A stretch of DNA of 25,913 bases from Ignavibacteria bacterium (GTDB taxonomy: Bacteria > Bacteroidota > Ignavibacteria > Tepidaquicellales > OLB5). Below the pieces are notes generated by a model that was not told the DNA's origin, did not search any database, and was given only the letters and a program-made list of their open reading frames with translations. Of this stretch, positions 16,931-23,392 are shown piece by piece (position 1 is the first letter of the stretch; each line of letters begins with the position of its first letter). The stretch is taken from positions 1-25,913 of the forward strand of contig JAUQWT010000080.1 of NCBI GenBank assembly GCA_030835005.1, given 5' to 3'. Position numbers and translations under genes: made by a program.

Positions 16931-17245
16931 CTATTGATTTAAACTCTCAGATTCTGATTTACTTACTGTTATTTTCTTTGGCTTTAGGGTAGAATACTGC
17001 AAACCAAGCTTATCAACTGCAGTGCTTTTTATGTTGTCAAAATTCGTCAAACGCTCAATTTCTGTCTGAATATTATTGTTTGATGTAATGGTTTTGTTTA
17101 TTTCGGTCTGAATGTTGCTGTTACTTGTAACCAAAGCATTTACGGTGATAATATTGTTAACAAAGAAGACTATTATTCCTGCAGTTATAAAGAACATAAC
17201 CATCAAATTGAATAACGAAATTTTCCTTTGTTTTGGACTTCTCAT
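16931..17245 (-). CDS. ftsL: FtsL-like small divisome protein
   Basis: The 104-residue product has a basic cytoplasmic start, one transmembrane helix (about 11-33), a short periplasmic coiled coil (about 36-66) and a polar tail. This topology, and the position between rsmH and ftsI, is that of FtsL, which bridges FtsQ to FtsW/FtsI. The coiled coil contains a tandem 14-residue duplication: TSNSNIQTEI (40-49) and TSNNNIQTEI (54-63). The sequence itself is too divergent to prove FtsL identity; the call rests on topology and synteny. It starts 39 bp after rsmH. Confidence 0.82.
   Translation of the reverse strand: MRSPKQRKISLFNLMVMFFITAGIIVFFVNNIITVNALVTSNSNIQTEINKTITSNNNIQTEIERLTNFDNIKSTAVDKLGLQYSTLKPKKITVSKSESESLNQ
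17057..17128 (-). repeat. 42-bp tandem repeat inside ftsL coding for two heptads
   Basis: Codons for residues 40-49 (17128-17099) and 54-63 (17086-17057) are near-identical and offset by exactly 42 bp, that is 14 residues or two coiled-coil heptads. Nine of ten residues match. Differences are mostly third-position changes, so the duplication is not brand new. Confidence 0.75.
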
Positions 17246-17284
17246 TTCATACTGATTTAGTCACCATTCTTACTTACTAATTCT

Positions 17285-18166
17285 TCAGATTTTTTCTGCC
17301 ACTCTTAATTTTGCGCTTCTTGATCTTGTGTTAACTGCTATCTCCTCTTCTGATGCTTCTACAGGTTTTTTTGTAAGGACTTTAAGCTTTTCGCTGCCTC
17401 TGAAAGCATTCTTTACGATCCTGTCTTCAAGTGAGTGATATGATACAACTGCCACTCTGGCTCCGGATTCTAATAAATCTGCTGAATCTTCAAGAATTTT
17501 TATCAGGTTTACAAGCTCTGCATTTACTTCAATTCTGATAGCCTGGAATAGCTTCGAGAGATCACTGTTCAGATATCTTGGAGGAACCAGTTCTCTCATC
17601 ATATTGACGATATCGAATGTTGTCGTAAATTCCTTGTTTTTCCTTGAAAGAACGATATTCTTTGCTATTTGTTTGCCGTATTTAAGCTCGCCGTACTCAT
17701 ATAGGATCTTCGTTAATTCCCTTTCACCGAATTTATTCAAGACGTCTTTAGCTGTTAATCTCTGTTCCTTATCAGCTCTCATGTCTAACGGTGTATCTCT
17801 TTGGTAGCTAAAACCTTCTTCAGCGTTAAGCTGGTGGGTTGAAAGCCCAAGATCCATCATAATACCGCTTACTTGTTCAAATCCGGAATTCCTGACGATC
17901 TCTTTAATATTAGAAAAATTATCTTTTACTAATATCAGCCTGTCGGAAAACTCTGACATTGCTTTTTTGCAATGCCGAATAGCATAAACATCTCTATCGA
18001 TACCTATAACTTTACAGCCTGGTGAAGATTCAAGTATTTTTTTAGTATAACCGCCGCCTCCGAGTGTGCAGTCAACAATAACATTTAGATCTTTCCTGTC
18101 TTTGGCAAGCAGGAAATCTATCGTTTCTTTTACAAGTACAGGCTCATGATAAAATTCATCATTCAA
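17285..18166 (-). CDS. rsmH: 16S rRNA (cytosine1402-N4)-methyltransferase RsmH (MraW)
   Basis: RsmH methylates N4 of C1402 in the 16S rRNA decoding site using S-adenosylmethionine. The 293-residue product starts with the characteristic EPVLVKETIDFL (8-19). It has the SAM motif DCTLGGGGYTKKIL (32-45), MMDLGLSTHQL, and a C-terminal SYHSLEDRIVKNAFR stretch typical of the family. The start is TTG, 1 bp after the mraZ stop; no ATG is available near the N-terminus. A G-rich GGGCGGG just upstream may help initiation. It is the second gene of the dcw operon, as in most bacteria. Confidence 0.97.
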   Translation of the reverse strand: MNDEFYHEPVLVKETIDFLLAKDRKDLNVIVDCTLGGGGYTKKILESSPGCKVIGIDRDVYAIRHCKKAMSEFSDRLILVKDNFSNIKEIVRNSGFEQVSGIMMDLGLSTHQLNAEEGFSYQRDTPLDMRADKEQRLTAKDVLNKFGERELTKILYEYGELKYGKQIAKNIVLSRKNKEFTTTFDIVNMMRELVPPRYLNSDLSKLFQAIRIEVNAELVNLIKILEDSADLLESGARVAVVSYHSLEDRIVKNAFRGSEKLKVLTKKPVEASEEEIAVNTRSRSAKLRVAEKI

Positions 18167-18167
18167 C

Positions 18168-18629
18168 TTACCCGCCCTGCGTATTTGTATAAAGCTTGGT
18201 CATAACCTTTTGCATTACGCCCTCATAAGATTCAGGGCTATCGCTGAGATATTTTTCGTATGCATCAGGATTCCAGATCTCAATTCTTTCGATCTGACCG
18301 ATCAAAAGAATCTCCTTCTTTATTCCAACTAACTTTTGCAATTCCTGCGGAATTAATATCCGGTGCTGAGAGTCCAGGGAAAGCTCATCTGCATGAAACA
18401 GAATACGCCTTCTCATAGATACTTCATCTGTTGTGTATGGATTGGTAGTCTGTACGGTTTTCAGAACTTTGATCCATTCATATGAAGGAAATAGCCAGAT
18501 GCAGTTATCTCTTCCCAGCGTGACATTCATAATACCACCAGCTTCCGGCAAGATGTGCTTGCGGAACTTAGAAGGTACAATTATCCTTCCCTTCTCATCT
18601 AAAATGGTATTTGCGTGTCCTTGGAACAA
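18168..18629 (-). CDS. mraZ: transcriptional regulator MraZ
   Basis: MraZ is a ring-forming AbrB-like DNA-binding protein that represses its own dcw operon in studied species. The 153-residue product has the two tandem SpoVT/AbrB-like repeats: residues about 5-50 (DEKGRIIVPSKFRK) and about 78-125 (DSQHRILIPQELQK). The N-terminus MFQGHANTILDEKGR matches the family start, which requires the TTG at 18629; an in-frame TAG sits directly upstream. No good Shine-Dalgarno is visible. Three regularly spaced TGGAG boxes lie 70-95 bp upstream, consistent with autoregulation. Confidence 0.96.
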   Translation of the reverse strand: MFQGHANTILDEKGRIIVPSKFRKHILPEAGGIMNVTLGRDNCIWLFPSYEWIKVLKTVQTTNPYTTDEVSMRRRILFHADELSLDSQHRILIPQELQKLVGIKKEILLIGQIERIEIWNPDAYEKYLSDSPESYEGVMQKVMTKLYTNTQGG

Positions 18630-18699
18630 CTATGATCTTTTTATTATTTTAGAAGATAAATAGAAGAAATAAGGAGATACAATTGGTGAAAACCAAATA

Positions 18700-18725
18700 C
18701 TCCACTTTCCTCCATTTTCCTCCAC
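18700..18725 (-). promoter_or_regulatory. probable MraZ operator: three TGGAG boxes at 10-bp spacing
   Basis: On the minus strand GTGGAG, ATGGAG and GTGGAG start at 18725, 18715 and 18705, exactly one helical turn apart. MraZ in E. coli binds TGGGN repeats separated by 5 bp (10-bp period) in the leader of mraZ. The same period, position and G-rich core here support an operator. The boxes begin at about the predicted transcription start. Confidence 0.75.
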
Positions 18726-18727
18726 TA

Positions 18728-18757
18728 CAAAAATACGAAAAAAAAACCATAAGTCAA
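18728..18757 (-). promoter_or_regulatory. predicted mraZ/dcw operon promoter
   Basis: On the minus strand TTGACT (18757-18752) is followed by TATTTTTG (18735-18728). This fits the Bacteroidota pattern TTG-N19-TAnnTTTG exactly. It also resembles a sigma-70 -35 with a TATTTT -10 at 16-bp spacing. Transcription would begin near 18722, at the first MraZ box, giving a leader of about 90 bases. The remainder of 18630-18832 is AT-rich with A/T runs and no clear lysE terminator. Confidence 0.6.
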
Positions 18758-18832
18758 GGGTTTTTCCGCTATTTTGCATTTTTTTTTAAGATTCGGTATT
18801 TAAGGGTTATTCTTGCTGATGAAGCTAAAATG

Positions 18833-19582
18833 CTAGAAAATATTAAATACTGTCCCTGTTGCTTTCACAAAGAGGAATACTCCCAGTATGAGAAGTATTA
18901 TCCCTGCGGCAATGTTTAGCTTTCCAATCGTGTTCTTATTGATCCTGTGTTTATTTCCCGTAATTACTTTCAACAGCAGCCAGAACCAAAGCACTGTACC
19001 AAGAAATGCCCCCGCTGAAAATATCAAACCTCCCCAAAATGATTTATCTATTACGCCGAAGCTTTTTACGTAACCAACAAGTGCAAACCATGATGCAGGA
19101 AGCGTGATAGATGAGATACAAAGCATAACACCCATTATGAACTGCCCGAAAAAATTTGAGTTAACCTTGACCGGCATTTTATGCTTTTGCACAAAGCCCT
19201 TAGCCCTTCCCATCGCTTTGGTTACAGTTAATGATTGGCTTGCTTCAAGTTCTTCATAATCCACTTTATTCTTCATTATCCTGATGCCGTAGATTATCAC
19301 TACAACACAACCTGCGTAGATAAGCACAATTTGGATGACTCCCATATTGCTGTTGATAAGGTTCTCAACGCTCATTGGAAGCAGAGAAACAAACAAAGAA
19401 ATGCCTCCAAATGCAATTAAAGCATATATCATATCCATGAATGCAGAGCCTGAAGCAATTGCCATGCCTTCTTTTGTTTCTCCTCTGAAACCCTTGGATA
19501 TAAGCGCAAAGGCTATGGGACCAAGCGGAGGCACTGAAACTATGAAACCCGTAATTATCCCTGCTATAAGACCTGCAATCAT
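18833..19582 (-). CDS. LysE/RhtB-family membrane exporter
   Basis: The 249-residue product has about six hydrophobic helices. The N-terminal family pattern is VPPLGPIAFALISKGFRGETKEGMAIASGSAFMDMIYALIAFGG (residues 17-60), where LysE proteins usually have PGP followed by a loop and a Gly/Asp-containing second helix. A basic cytoplasmic loop lies mid-protein (about 104-140). LysE proteins export amino acids or related small solutes across the inner membrane; the substrate cannot be told. It points the same way as mraZ and ends 203 bp before it, with no obvious terminator between. Confidence 0.85.
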   Translation of the reverse strand: MIAGLIAGIITGFIVSVPPLGPIAFALISKGFRGETKEGMAIASGSAFMDMIYALIAFGGISLFVSLLPMSVENLINSNMGVIQIVLIYAGCVVVIIYGIRIMKNKVDYEELEASQSLTVTKAMGRAKGFVQKHKMPVKVNSNFFGQFIMGVMLCISSITLPASWFALVGYVKSFGVIDKSFWGGLIFSAGAFLGTVLWFWLLLKVITGNKHRINKNTIGKLNIAAGIILLILGVFLFVKATGTVFNIF

Positions 19583-19794
19583 TTAATCAATTTCTATGGA
19601 ATACTGTAATTTATCTAAATCTATGTTTACTTAAAACAAATAAAAATAGCCCCTCCTCATAGATAACAAAGAGACCTGCTTTAAGTTTTCACTTCTGCAT
19701 AACGCAGTGCAGTGTCCGCCAGACGGAGGAAAGCATCCATTCATTTTAATGCAAAAGACTAGTATACTGAAAATTCAAATAAAAGATGGAAATA
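19583..19794. other. intergenic spacer with small GC-rich dyads
   Basis: The 212-bp AT-rich spacer between the HisN-like gene and lysE contains a GC-rich patch with two adjacent short dyads: CTGC/GCAG (19695-19707) and TCCG/CGGA (19715-19727). No T-run follows on the minus strand, so they are poor terminators. No convincing gene or promoter was seen. Confidence 0.4.
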
Positions 19795-20607
19795 TCAGTC
19801 TGATTTATATACTTCCCGGCTTTCGAGGTTTTGGTTTAGGATCTTCAAAACTTCATCATGTACTTTGCCGTTTGTTACAAGGGCATTTCCGTTATATATA
19901 GAGCAGTTCCCGTTTAAGTCTGTAAATCTGCCGCCGGCTTCTTCAATACAAATCTTCATCGGGGCAACATCGTATGGCGCAACATGAGGATCTATCATCA
20001 TTTCTGATTGGCCTTTGATGATAAATGAATGCCCGTGGCAATCACCAAATCCCCTGTTATAATTTGTCCGGCTGATCAGCTGCAGAAAATTATTTTTATA
20101 TGGTTCCGTTAACATGTAATCCAAACCGCCGTGGATCAGGTAAGAGTCTTTTACTGCGGTGATCTTGCTCACTTTACATTTCTTATTATTCGAGTAGCAT
20201 CCCATTCCTTTTGCCGCACAGATCATTTCATTTAATGAAGGCATTGAGATCACCCCAATAACAACTTCACCCTGGTATTCAAGTGCAAGCAAAGTTCCCC
20301 AAAAAGGATATTTCCTCATGTAGTTTTTTGTACCGTCTATGGGATCAATTATCCATTTGAAATCAGATAAACTTTCCGCTATTCCGCTTTCTTCTGCGTG
20401 AATACTATGGGTTGGATACTTGTTCTTGATCTTTTGAAGAATGAATTCTTCACATTTGATATCTGCAACAGTAACAGGTGTAAGATTATCCTTAATTCTC
20501 GGTTTGATCTTCTTTGTATAATACTTGAGGGTAATTGCTTCAGACTTCTTCACAGTACTAACTGCAAAATCAAGAAGTTTTTCGAGTTGTTTATTTTTTA
20601 ATTTCAT
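19795..20607 (-). CDS. inositol monophosphatase-family phosphatase, probably HisN-type histidinol-phosphatase
   Basis: This is a Mg2+-dependent phosphomonoesterase of the inositol monophosphatase fold. Metal-binding motifs are HAEESG (70-75) and IDPIDGTKNY (87-96), with the second-site Asp in PYDVAP (211-216). The sequence GDCHGHSFIIKGQSEMMIDP (188-207) resembles HisN histidinol-phosphatases, where GDCYGY occupies this place, more than SuhB. The 270-residue length is normal. Dephosphorylation of histidinol phosphate is therefore the favoured guess; inositol phosphate or another sugar phosphate remains possible. No other his gene is present in the window. The start is an ATG in the intergenic region divergent from the metallophosphoesterase. 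Confidence 0.85.
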   Translation of the reverse strand: MKLKNKQLEKLLDFAVSTVKKSEAITLKYYTKKIKPRIKDNLTPVTVADIKCEEFILQKIKNKYPTHSIHAEESGIAESLSDFKWIIDPIDGTKNYMRKYPFWGTLLALEYQGEVVIGVISMPSLNEMICAAKGMGCYSNNKKCKVSKITAVKDSYLIHGGLDYMLTEPYKNNFLQLISRTNYNRGFGDCHGHSFIIKGQSEMMIDPHVAPYDVAPMKICIEEAGGRFTDLNGNCSIYNGNALVTNGKVHDEVLKILNQNLESREVYKSD

Positions 20608-20655
20608 GAAAATTAAATTAAGAACTTTTTGTTAATACTCTGTTAGTGTTGAATT

Positions 20656-20663
20656 CAAACTTA
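20656..20663 (-). promoter_or_regulatory. TAnnTTTG element upstream of the HisN-like gene
   Basis: TAAGTTTG on the minus strand matches the Bacteroidota -7 consensus and lies about 50 bp before the ATG. No good TTG was found at the -33 position, so the call is tentative. Confidence 0.35.
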
Positions 20664-20754
20664 ATGAATCCACTGTTTAGCCGTAAAACATAACCATTTA
20701 CTTATTTGCCCTTAACTGCATCTTAACGCAGACTTTGTAAATTTGAGCAGCGAA

Positions 20755-21717
20755 ATGAAAATAGCTCACATATCTGACCTTCACCTCGATATACATCACA
20801 AACGAAACAGCATTTCTGATACTGTTAAAGTACTTGAGTTTATATCAGATAACAAGTTTGACCACGTAATAATTACCGGAGATATAACCGATCTCTCTGA
20901 ATCATCTTCATTTTTAATGGCACGGAACATTTTCAAAAAATTCGGACTGCTGAACTCCGAAAAGCTGACACTTACGATCGGGAATCACGATATTTTCGGA
21001 GGCGTGCACTTTGCTGAAGATGTAATTGAATTCCCCGCCAGGTGCAAAAATACAAACTATATTGGTAAGATTAAAGAATTTGCTGAATGTTTTCATGAGT
21101 GCTTTGACAAAACCCAAACAGTCAATAATAACACTTTCCCTTTCATCAAGGAATTTGATGAATTCATAATTGCCGGACTTAATTCTATTGCGGGATATTC
21201 TGTACTTAAGAATCCATTCGCCTCCAATGGCAGAATCTCTTCGGCCCAGCTTTCATACCTGATTGAATTGATATTGGGAATAGGAAAGATTAGTAAAAGA
21301 AAAATAGCTTTAACACACCACCATTTCGGTAAAACAGATTCAAATGAAACCGGAAAGACAGGGACTCCCGGTACTATATGGCAGTCAATTGAACGCCAGA
21401 CAATGAAACTCAAGAGAAAAAAGAAAATACTAAGGGTATTTTCAAAAATCGGAATTGAGCTCGTCCTTCATGGGCATTTGCATGAAATATCAGAATACTC
21501 CAGGAATAGGATTAAGTTCATAAACACAGGAGGTTCTATACTCGCAAATGATATTAGGCATTATTCAGTTTGTTCATTGGAGATTAGCTCTTCCGGAATC
21601 ACGAATCAATTCCTGAAAATCCCGCGCTTACCGGTTCCGTTACCGGATGCGTATGAGATCGGTCCGTTGAAATACAATCCTTTAAGGTCATATTCAGGTA
21701 ATATTTGCATGAATTGA
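20755..21717 (+). CDS. calcineurin-like metallophosphoesterase
   Basis: This is a binuclear metal phosphoesterase. From the ATG the five family blocks are present: ISDLH (6-10), TGDITD (41-46), GNHD (76-79), THHH (187-190) and GHLHE (240-244), giving all expected metal ligands. At 320 residues it is a stand-alone catalytic domain with a short tail and no signal peptide, so it is cytoplasmic; the substrate is unknown (nucleotide, phospholipid and nuclease activities all occur in this superfamily). An in-frame TTG at 20743 would add four residues, but the ATG start MKIAHISDLHLD is typical. A TAnnTTTG match at 20738-20745 lies so close to the ATG that it would give an almost leaderless message. 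Confidence 0.9.
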   Translation: MKIAHISDLHLDIHHKRNSISDTVKVLEFISDNKFDHVIITGDITDLSESSSFLMARNIFKKFGLLNSEKLTLTIGNHDIFGGVHFAEDVIEFPARCKNTNYIGKIKEFAECFHECFDKTQTVNNNTFPFIKEFDEFIIAGLNSIAGYSVLKNPFASNGRISSAQLSYLIELILGIGKISKRKIALTHHHFGKTDSNETGKTGTPGTIWQSIERQTMKLKRKKKILRVFSKIGIELVLHGHLHEISEYSRNRIKFINTGGSILANDIRHYSVCSLEISSSGITNQFLKIPRLPVPLPDAYEIGPLKYNPLRSYSGNICMN

Positions 21718-21754
21718 ATTAATTCTGCTGCCTGCCGCGCCATTTTCTTATTAA

Positions 21755-21785
21755 TTGATTATTCACAGATTAATTGATAAATTTG
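21755..21785 (+). promoter_or_regulatory. predicted prs promoter, Bacteroidota type
   Basis: TTG (21755-21757), a 20-bp spacer and TAAATTTG (21778-21785) match the TTG-N19-21-TAnnTTTG pattern known from Bacteroidota. Transcription would begin about 30 bases before the prs ATG. Confidence 0.55.
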
Positions 21786-21820
21786 TGTATTCCACAAAAC
21801 AATTCGAACATCCATAACAA

Positions 21821-22759
21821 ATGGCAAGATCTGAGATACAGATTTTTTCTGGCAGAAACTCTAACTACCTTATTAAGCACATTTGTGATCATCTTGATCT
21901 TCCGCTTGGCAGATGCCGCATAGTTAATTTCAGTGACGGAGAGATTTGGGTAAAGTACAACGATAACATACGCGGTAAAGATGTTTACATAATACAATCA
22001 ACCAATCCTCCTGCCGATAATCTAATGGAGCTTTTGATGATGATCGATGCTGCCGTCCGCGCATCAGCAAGAAGAATTACTGCTGTAATTCCGTATTTTG
22101 GTTATGCCAGGCAGGATAGAAAAGATATGCCCCGTGTATCAATTACTGCTAAGCTGATCGCGAATCTGCTTACTGAAGCAGGTGTGGATAGGATCATAAC
22201 AATGGATCTTCACGCTCCCCAATTGCAGGGCTTTTTCGATATACCTGTTGATCACCTGTATTGCTCTGTTTTGTTCTTAAGATACTTTAAAAGACTGAAG
22301 CTCAAAAATCTTGCAGTTGCCGCTCCTGATGTAGGAGGTTCTAAACGCGCCCGTGCATATGCTAAAAACCTGGGGGCTGATCTTATTTTAATAGATAAAC
22401 GCCGCCCGAAACCAAATGTTGCCGAGGTAATGAACATTATCGGTGACGTTGAAGATAAGAACGTATTGATAGTGGATGATCTTATTGATACGGCAAATAC
22501 ATTTGTAGCTGCTGTTGAAGCGCTGAAGAAAAACGGTGCAAAAGATATTTACGGTGCAGCCACACATCCGATACTTTCCGGGCAGGCTATTCAGAAGATA
22601 GAAAATTCAAATCTTAAGAAGCTTGTTGTCGCTAATACAGTTCCGCTTAGCATCAAATCTAAGAAGATCGAGATTCTGGATATTTCAAGACTTTTCGCTC
22701 ATGCTATAGTAAGGAATAACGAAAACCAGTCAATTAGCGCGCTGTTTAAGGTGGAGTAG
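21821..22759 (+). CDS. prs: ribose-phosphate pyrophosphokinase
   Basis: Prs makes PRPP from ribose 5-phosphate and ATP, feeding nucleotide, histidine and tryptophan synthesis. The 312-residue product has the class I motifs: the FSDGE flag (37-41), PYFGYARQDRK (91-101), DLHA (129-132), APDVGGSKRARAYA (168-181) and the PRPP loop IVDDLIDTANT (217-227). The usual Gly in the loop (DTAGT) is Asn226 here. Length and motif order are normal. The start is ATG with no Shine-Dalgarno, as for several genes in the window. PRPP use in histidine synthesis would fit the nearby HisN-like phosphatase, but the two genes are divergently transcribed. Confidence 0.97.
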   Translation: MARSEIQIFSGRNSNYLIKHICDHLDLPLGRCRIVNFSDGEIWVKYNDNIRGKDVYIIQSTNPPADNLMELLMMIDAAVRASARRITAVIPYFGYARQDRKDMPRVSITAKLIANLLTEAGVDRIITMDLHAPQLQGFFDIPVDHLYCSVLFLRYFKRLKLKNLAVAAPDVGGSKRARAYAKNLGADLILIDKRRPKPNVAEVMNIIGDVEDKNVLIVDDLIDTANTFVAAVEALKKNGAKDIYGAATHPILSGQAIQKIENSNLKKLVVANTVPLSIKSKKIEILDISRLFAHAIVRNNENQSISALFKVE

Positions 22760-22812
22760 TTATTCACACAAGTGATTTTGCCTCTCTCAACCGTGAAACC
22801 CTACAAAAAATC

Positions 22813-22883
22813 TTGAAAAATACGTGTTTTCAGTACAATATATTACATTGAAACTGCCTCAATTTCTTGCTATTTTTTCAATG
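22813..22883. promoter_or_regulatory. cluster of TTGAAA/TTTCAA dyads upstream of ytxH
   Basis: Overlapping inverted repeats fill this stretch. TGAAAA (22814-22819) faces TTTTCA (22827-22832). TTTCA (22828-22832) faces TGAAA (22849-22853) around a central AATATATT, an imperfect 26-bp palindrome. CATTGAAA (22846-22853) faces TTTCAATG (22876-22883). They may be operators or part of the prs 3' untranslated region. No clear promoter was found, only a weak TTGCTA-N18-AATAAT (22867-22896). Confidence 0.35.
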
Positions 22884-22902
22884 TTCAATAAATAATTAAT
22901 AC

Positions 22903-22920
22903 AATCCGTATAAACGGATT
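22903..22920 (+). promoter_or_regulatory. perfect stem-loop touching the ytxH Shine-Dalgarno
   Basis: AATCCGT (22903-22909), loop ATAA, and ACGGATT (22914-22920) form a perfect 7-bp hairpin that ends one base before AAGGAGG. It could shape access to the ribosome site or act as a DNA operator. Confidence 0.5.
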
Positions 22921-22927
22921 AAGGAGG
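22921..22927 (+). promoter_or_regulatory. strong Shine-Dalgarno of ytxH
   Basis: AAGGAGG sits 8 bases before the ATG at 22936. It is the best ribosome site in the window, where most genes show none. Confidence 0.75.
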
Positions 22928-22935
22928 ATTACACT

Positions 22936-23355
22936 ATGTCAGAAGAAAAAGGCGTAGCAAAAGGCCTGTTCCTTGGATTCCTTGCCGGCGGTATTCTGGG
23001 AGGTATTTTAGCATTACTTTACGCTCCAAAAAGCGGAAAAGAACTTCGCCAGGATATCAGGAATAAAAAAGACGAAATTCTTGATGATGCTGAAGAATAT
23101 CTTGATATTGCAAAACATAAAGCACAGGATATCATTAACGAAGGTAAGAAACGTTCCGAAGAGCTTATCAGCGATGCTAAGAAAAAAGCAGGCAACCTGC
23201 TTGACGATGCAAATAAGATCTTGAATGTAGCTAAGGATAAAACTTCATCATCTTACGAAGTTGCAAAGGAAAAGATCTCAGATGAATCTGCTAAAGTTAA
23301 AGATGCTATAAAAGCAGGCGTTGAAGCTTATAAGGATGAACGCAAAAAGATTTAA
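22936..23355 (+). CDS. YtxH-domain stress-type membrane protein
   Basis: The 139-residue product has a Gly-rich transmembrane helix (about 10-29) followed at once by the YtxH signature LLYAPKSGKELRQDIR (27-42), then a long charged amphipathic helix with LEA/apolipophorin-like Lys-Ala-Glu-Asp repeats (about 43-135). YtxH proteins are general-stress proteins in Bacillus; their biochemical function is unknown. It is followed 37 bp downstream by a DUF948/YtxG-like gene, the same pairing as in the Bacillus ytxG-ytxH-ytxJ operon but in reverse order. A strong Shine-Dalgarno suggests high expression. No in-frame earlier start is needed. Confidence 0.9.
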   Translation: MSEEKGVAKGLFLGFLAGGILGGILALLYAPKSGKELRQDIRNKKDEILDDAEEYLDIAKHKAQDIINEGKKRSEELISDAKKKAGNLLDDANKILNVAKDKTSSSYEVAKEKISDESAKVKDAIKAGVEAYKDERKKI

Positions 23356-23392
23356 TTAACCGTCGCAAACTTAATGCTTTGATCCATAAACT

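Noticed and set aside
19640..19670. AGGAGGGG on the minus strand as a ribosome site
   Set aside because: The following start codon (TTG) meets a stop after one more codon, and lysE begins further downstream, so no gene uses it.
20743..20754. TTG start for the metallophosphoesterase
   Set aside because: The ATG four codons on gives the standard family N-terminus beginning just before the first metal motif; no ribosome site favours the TTG.
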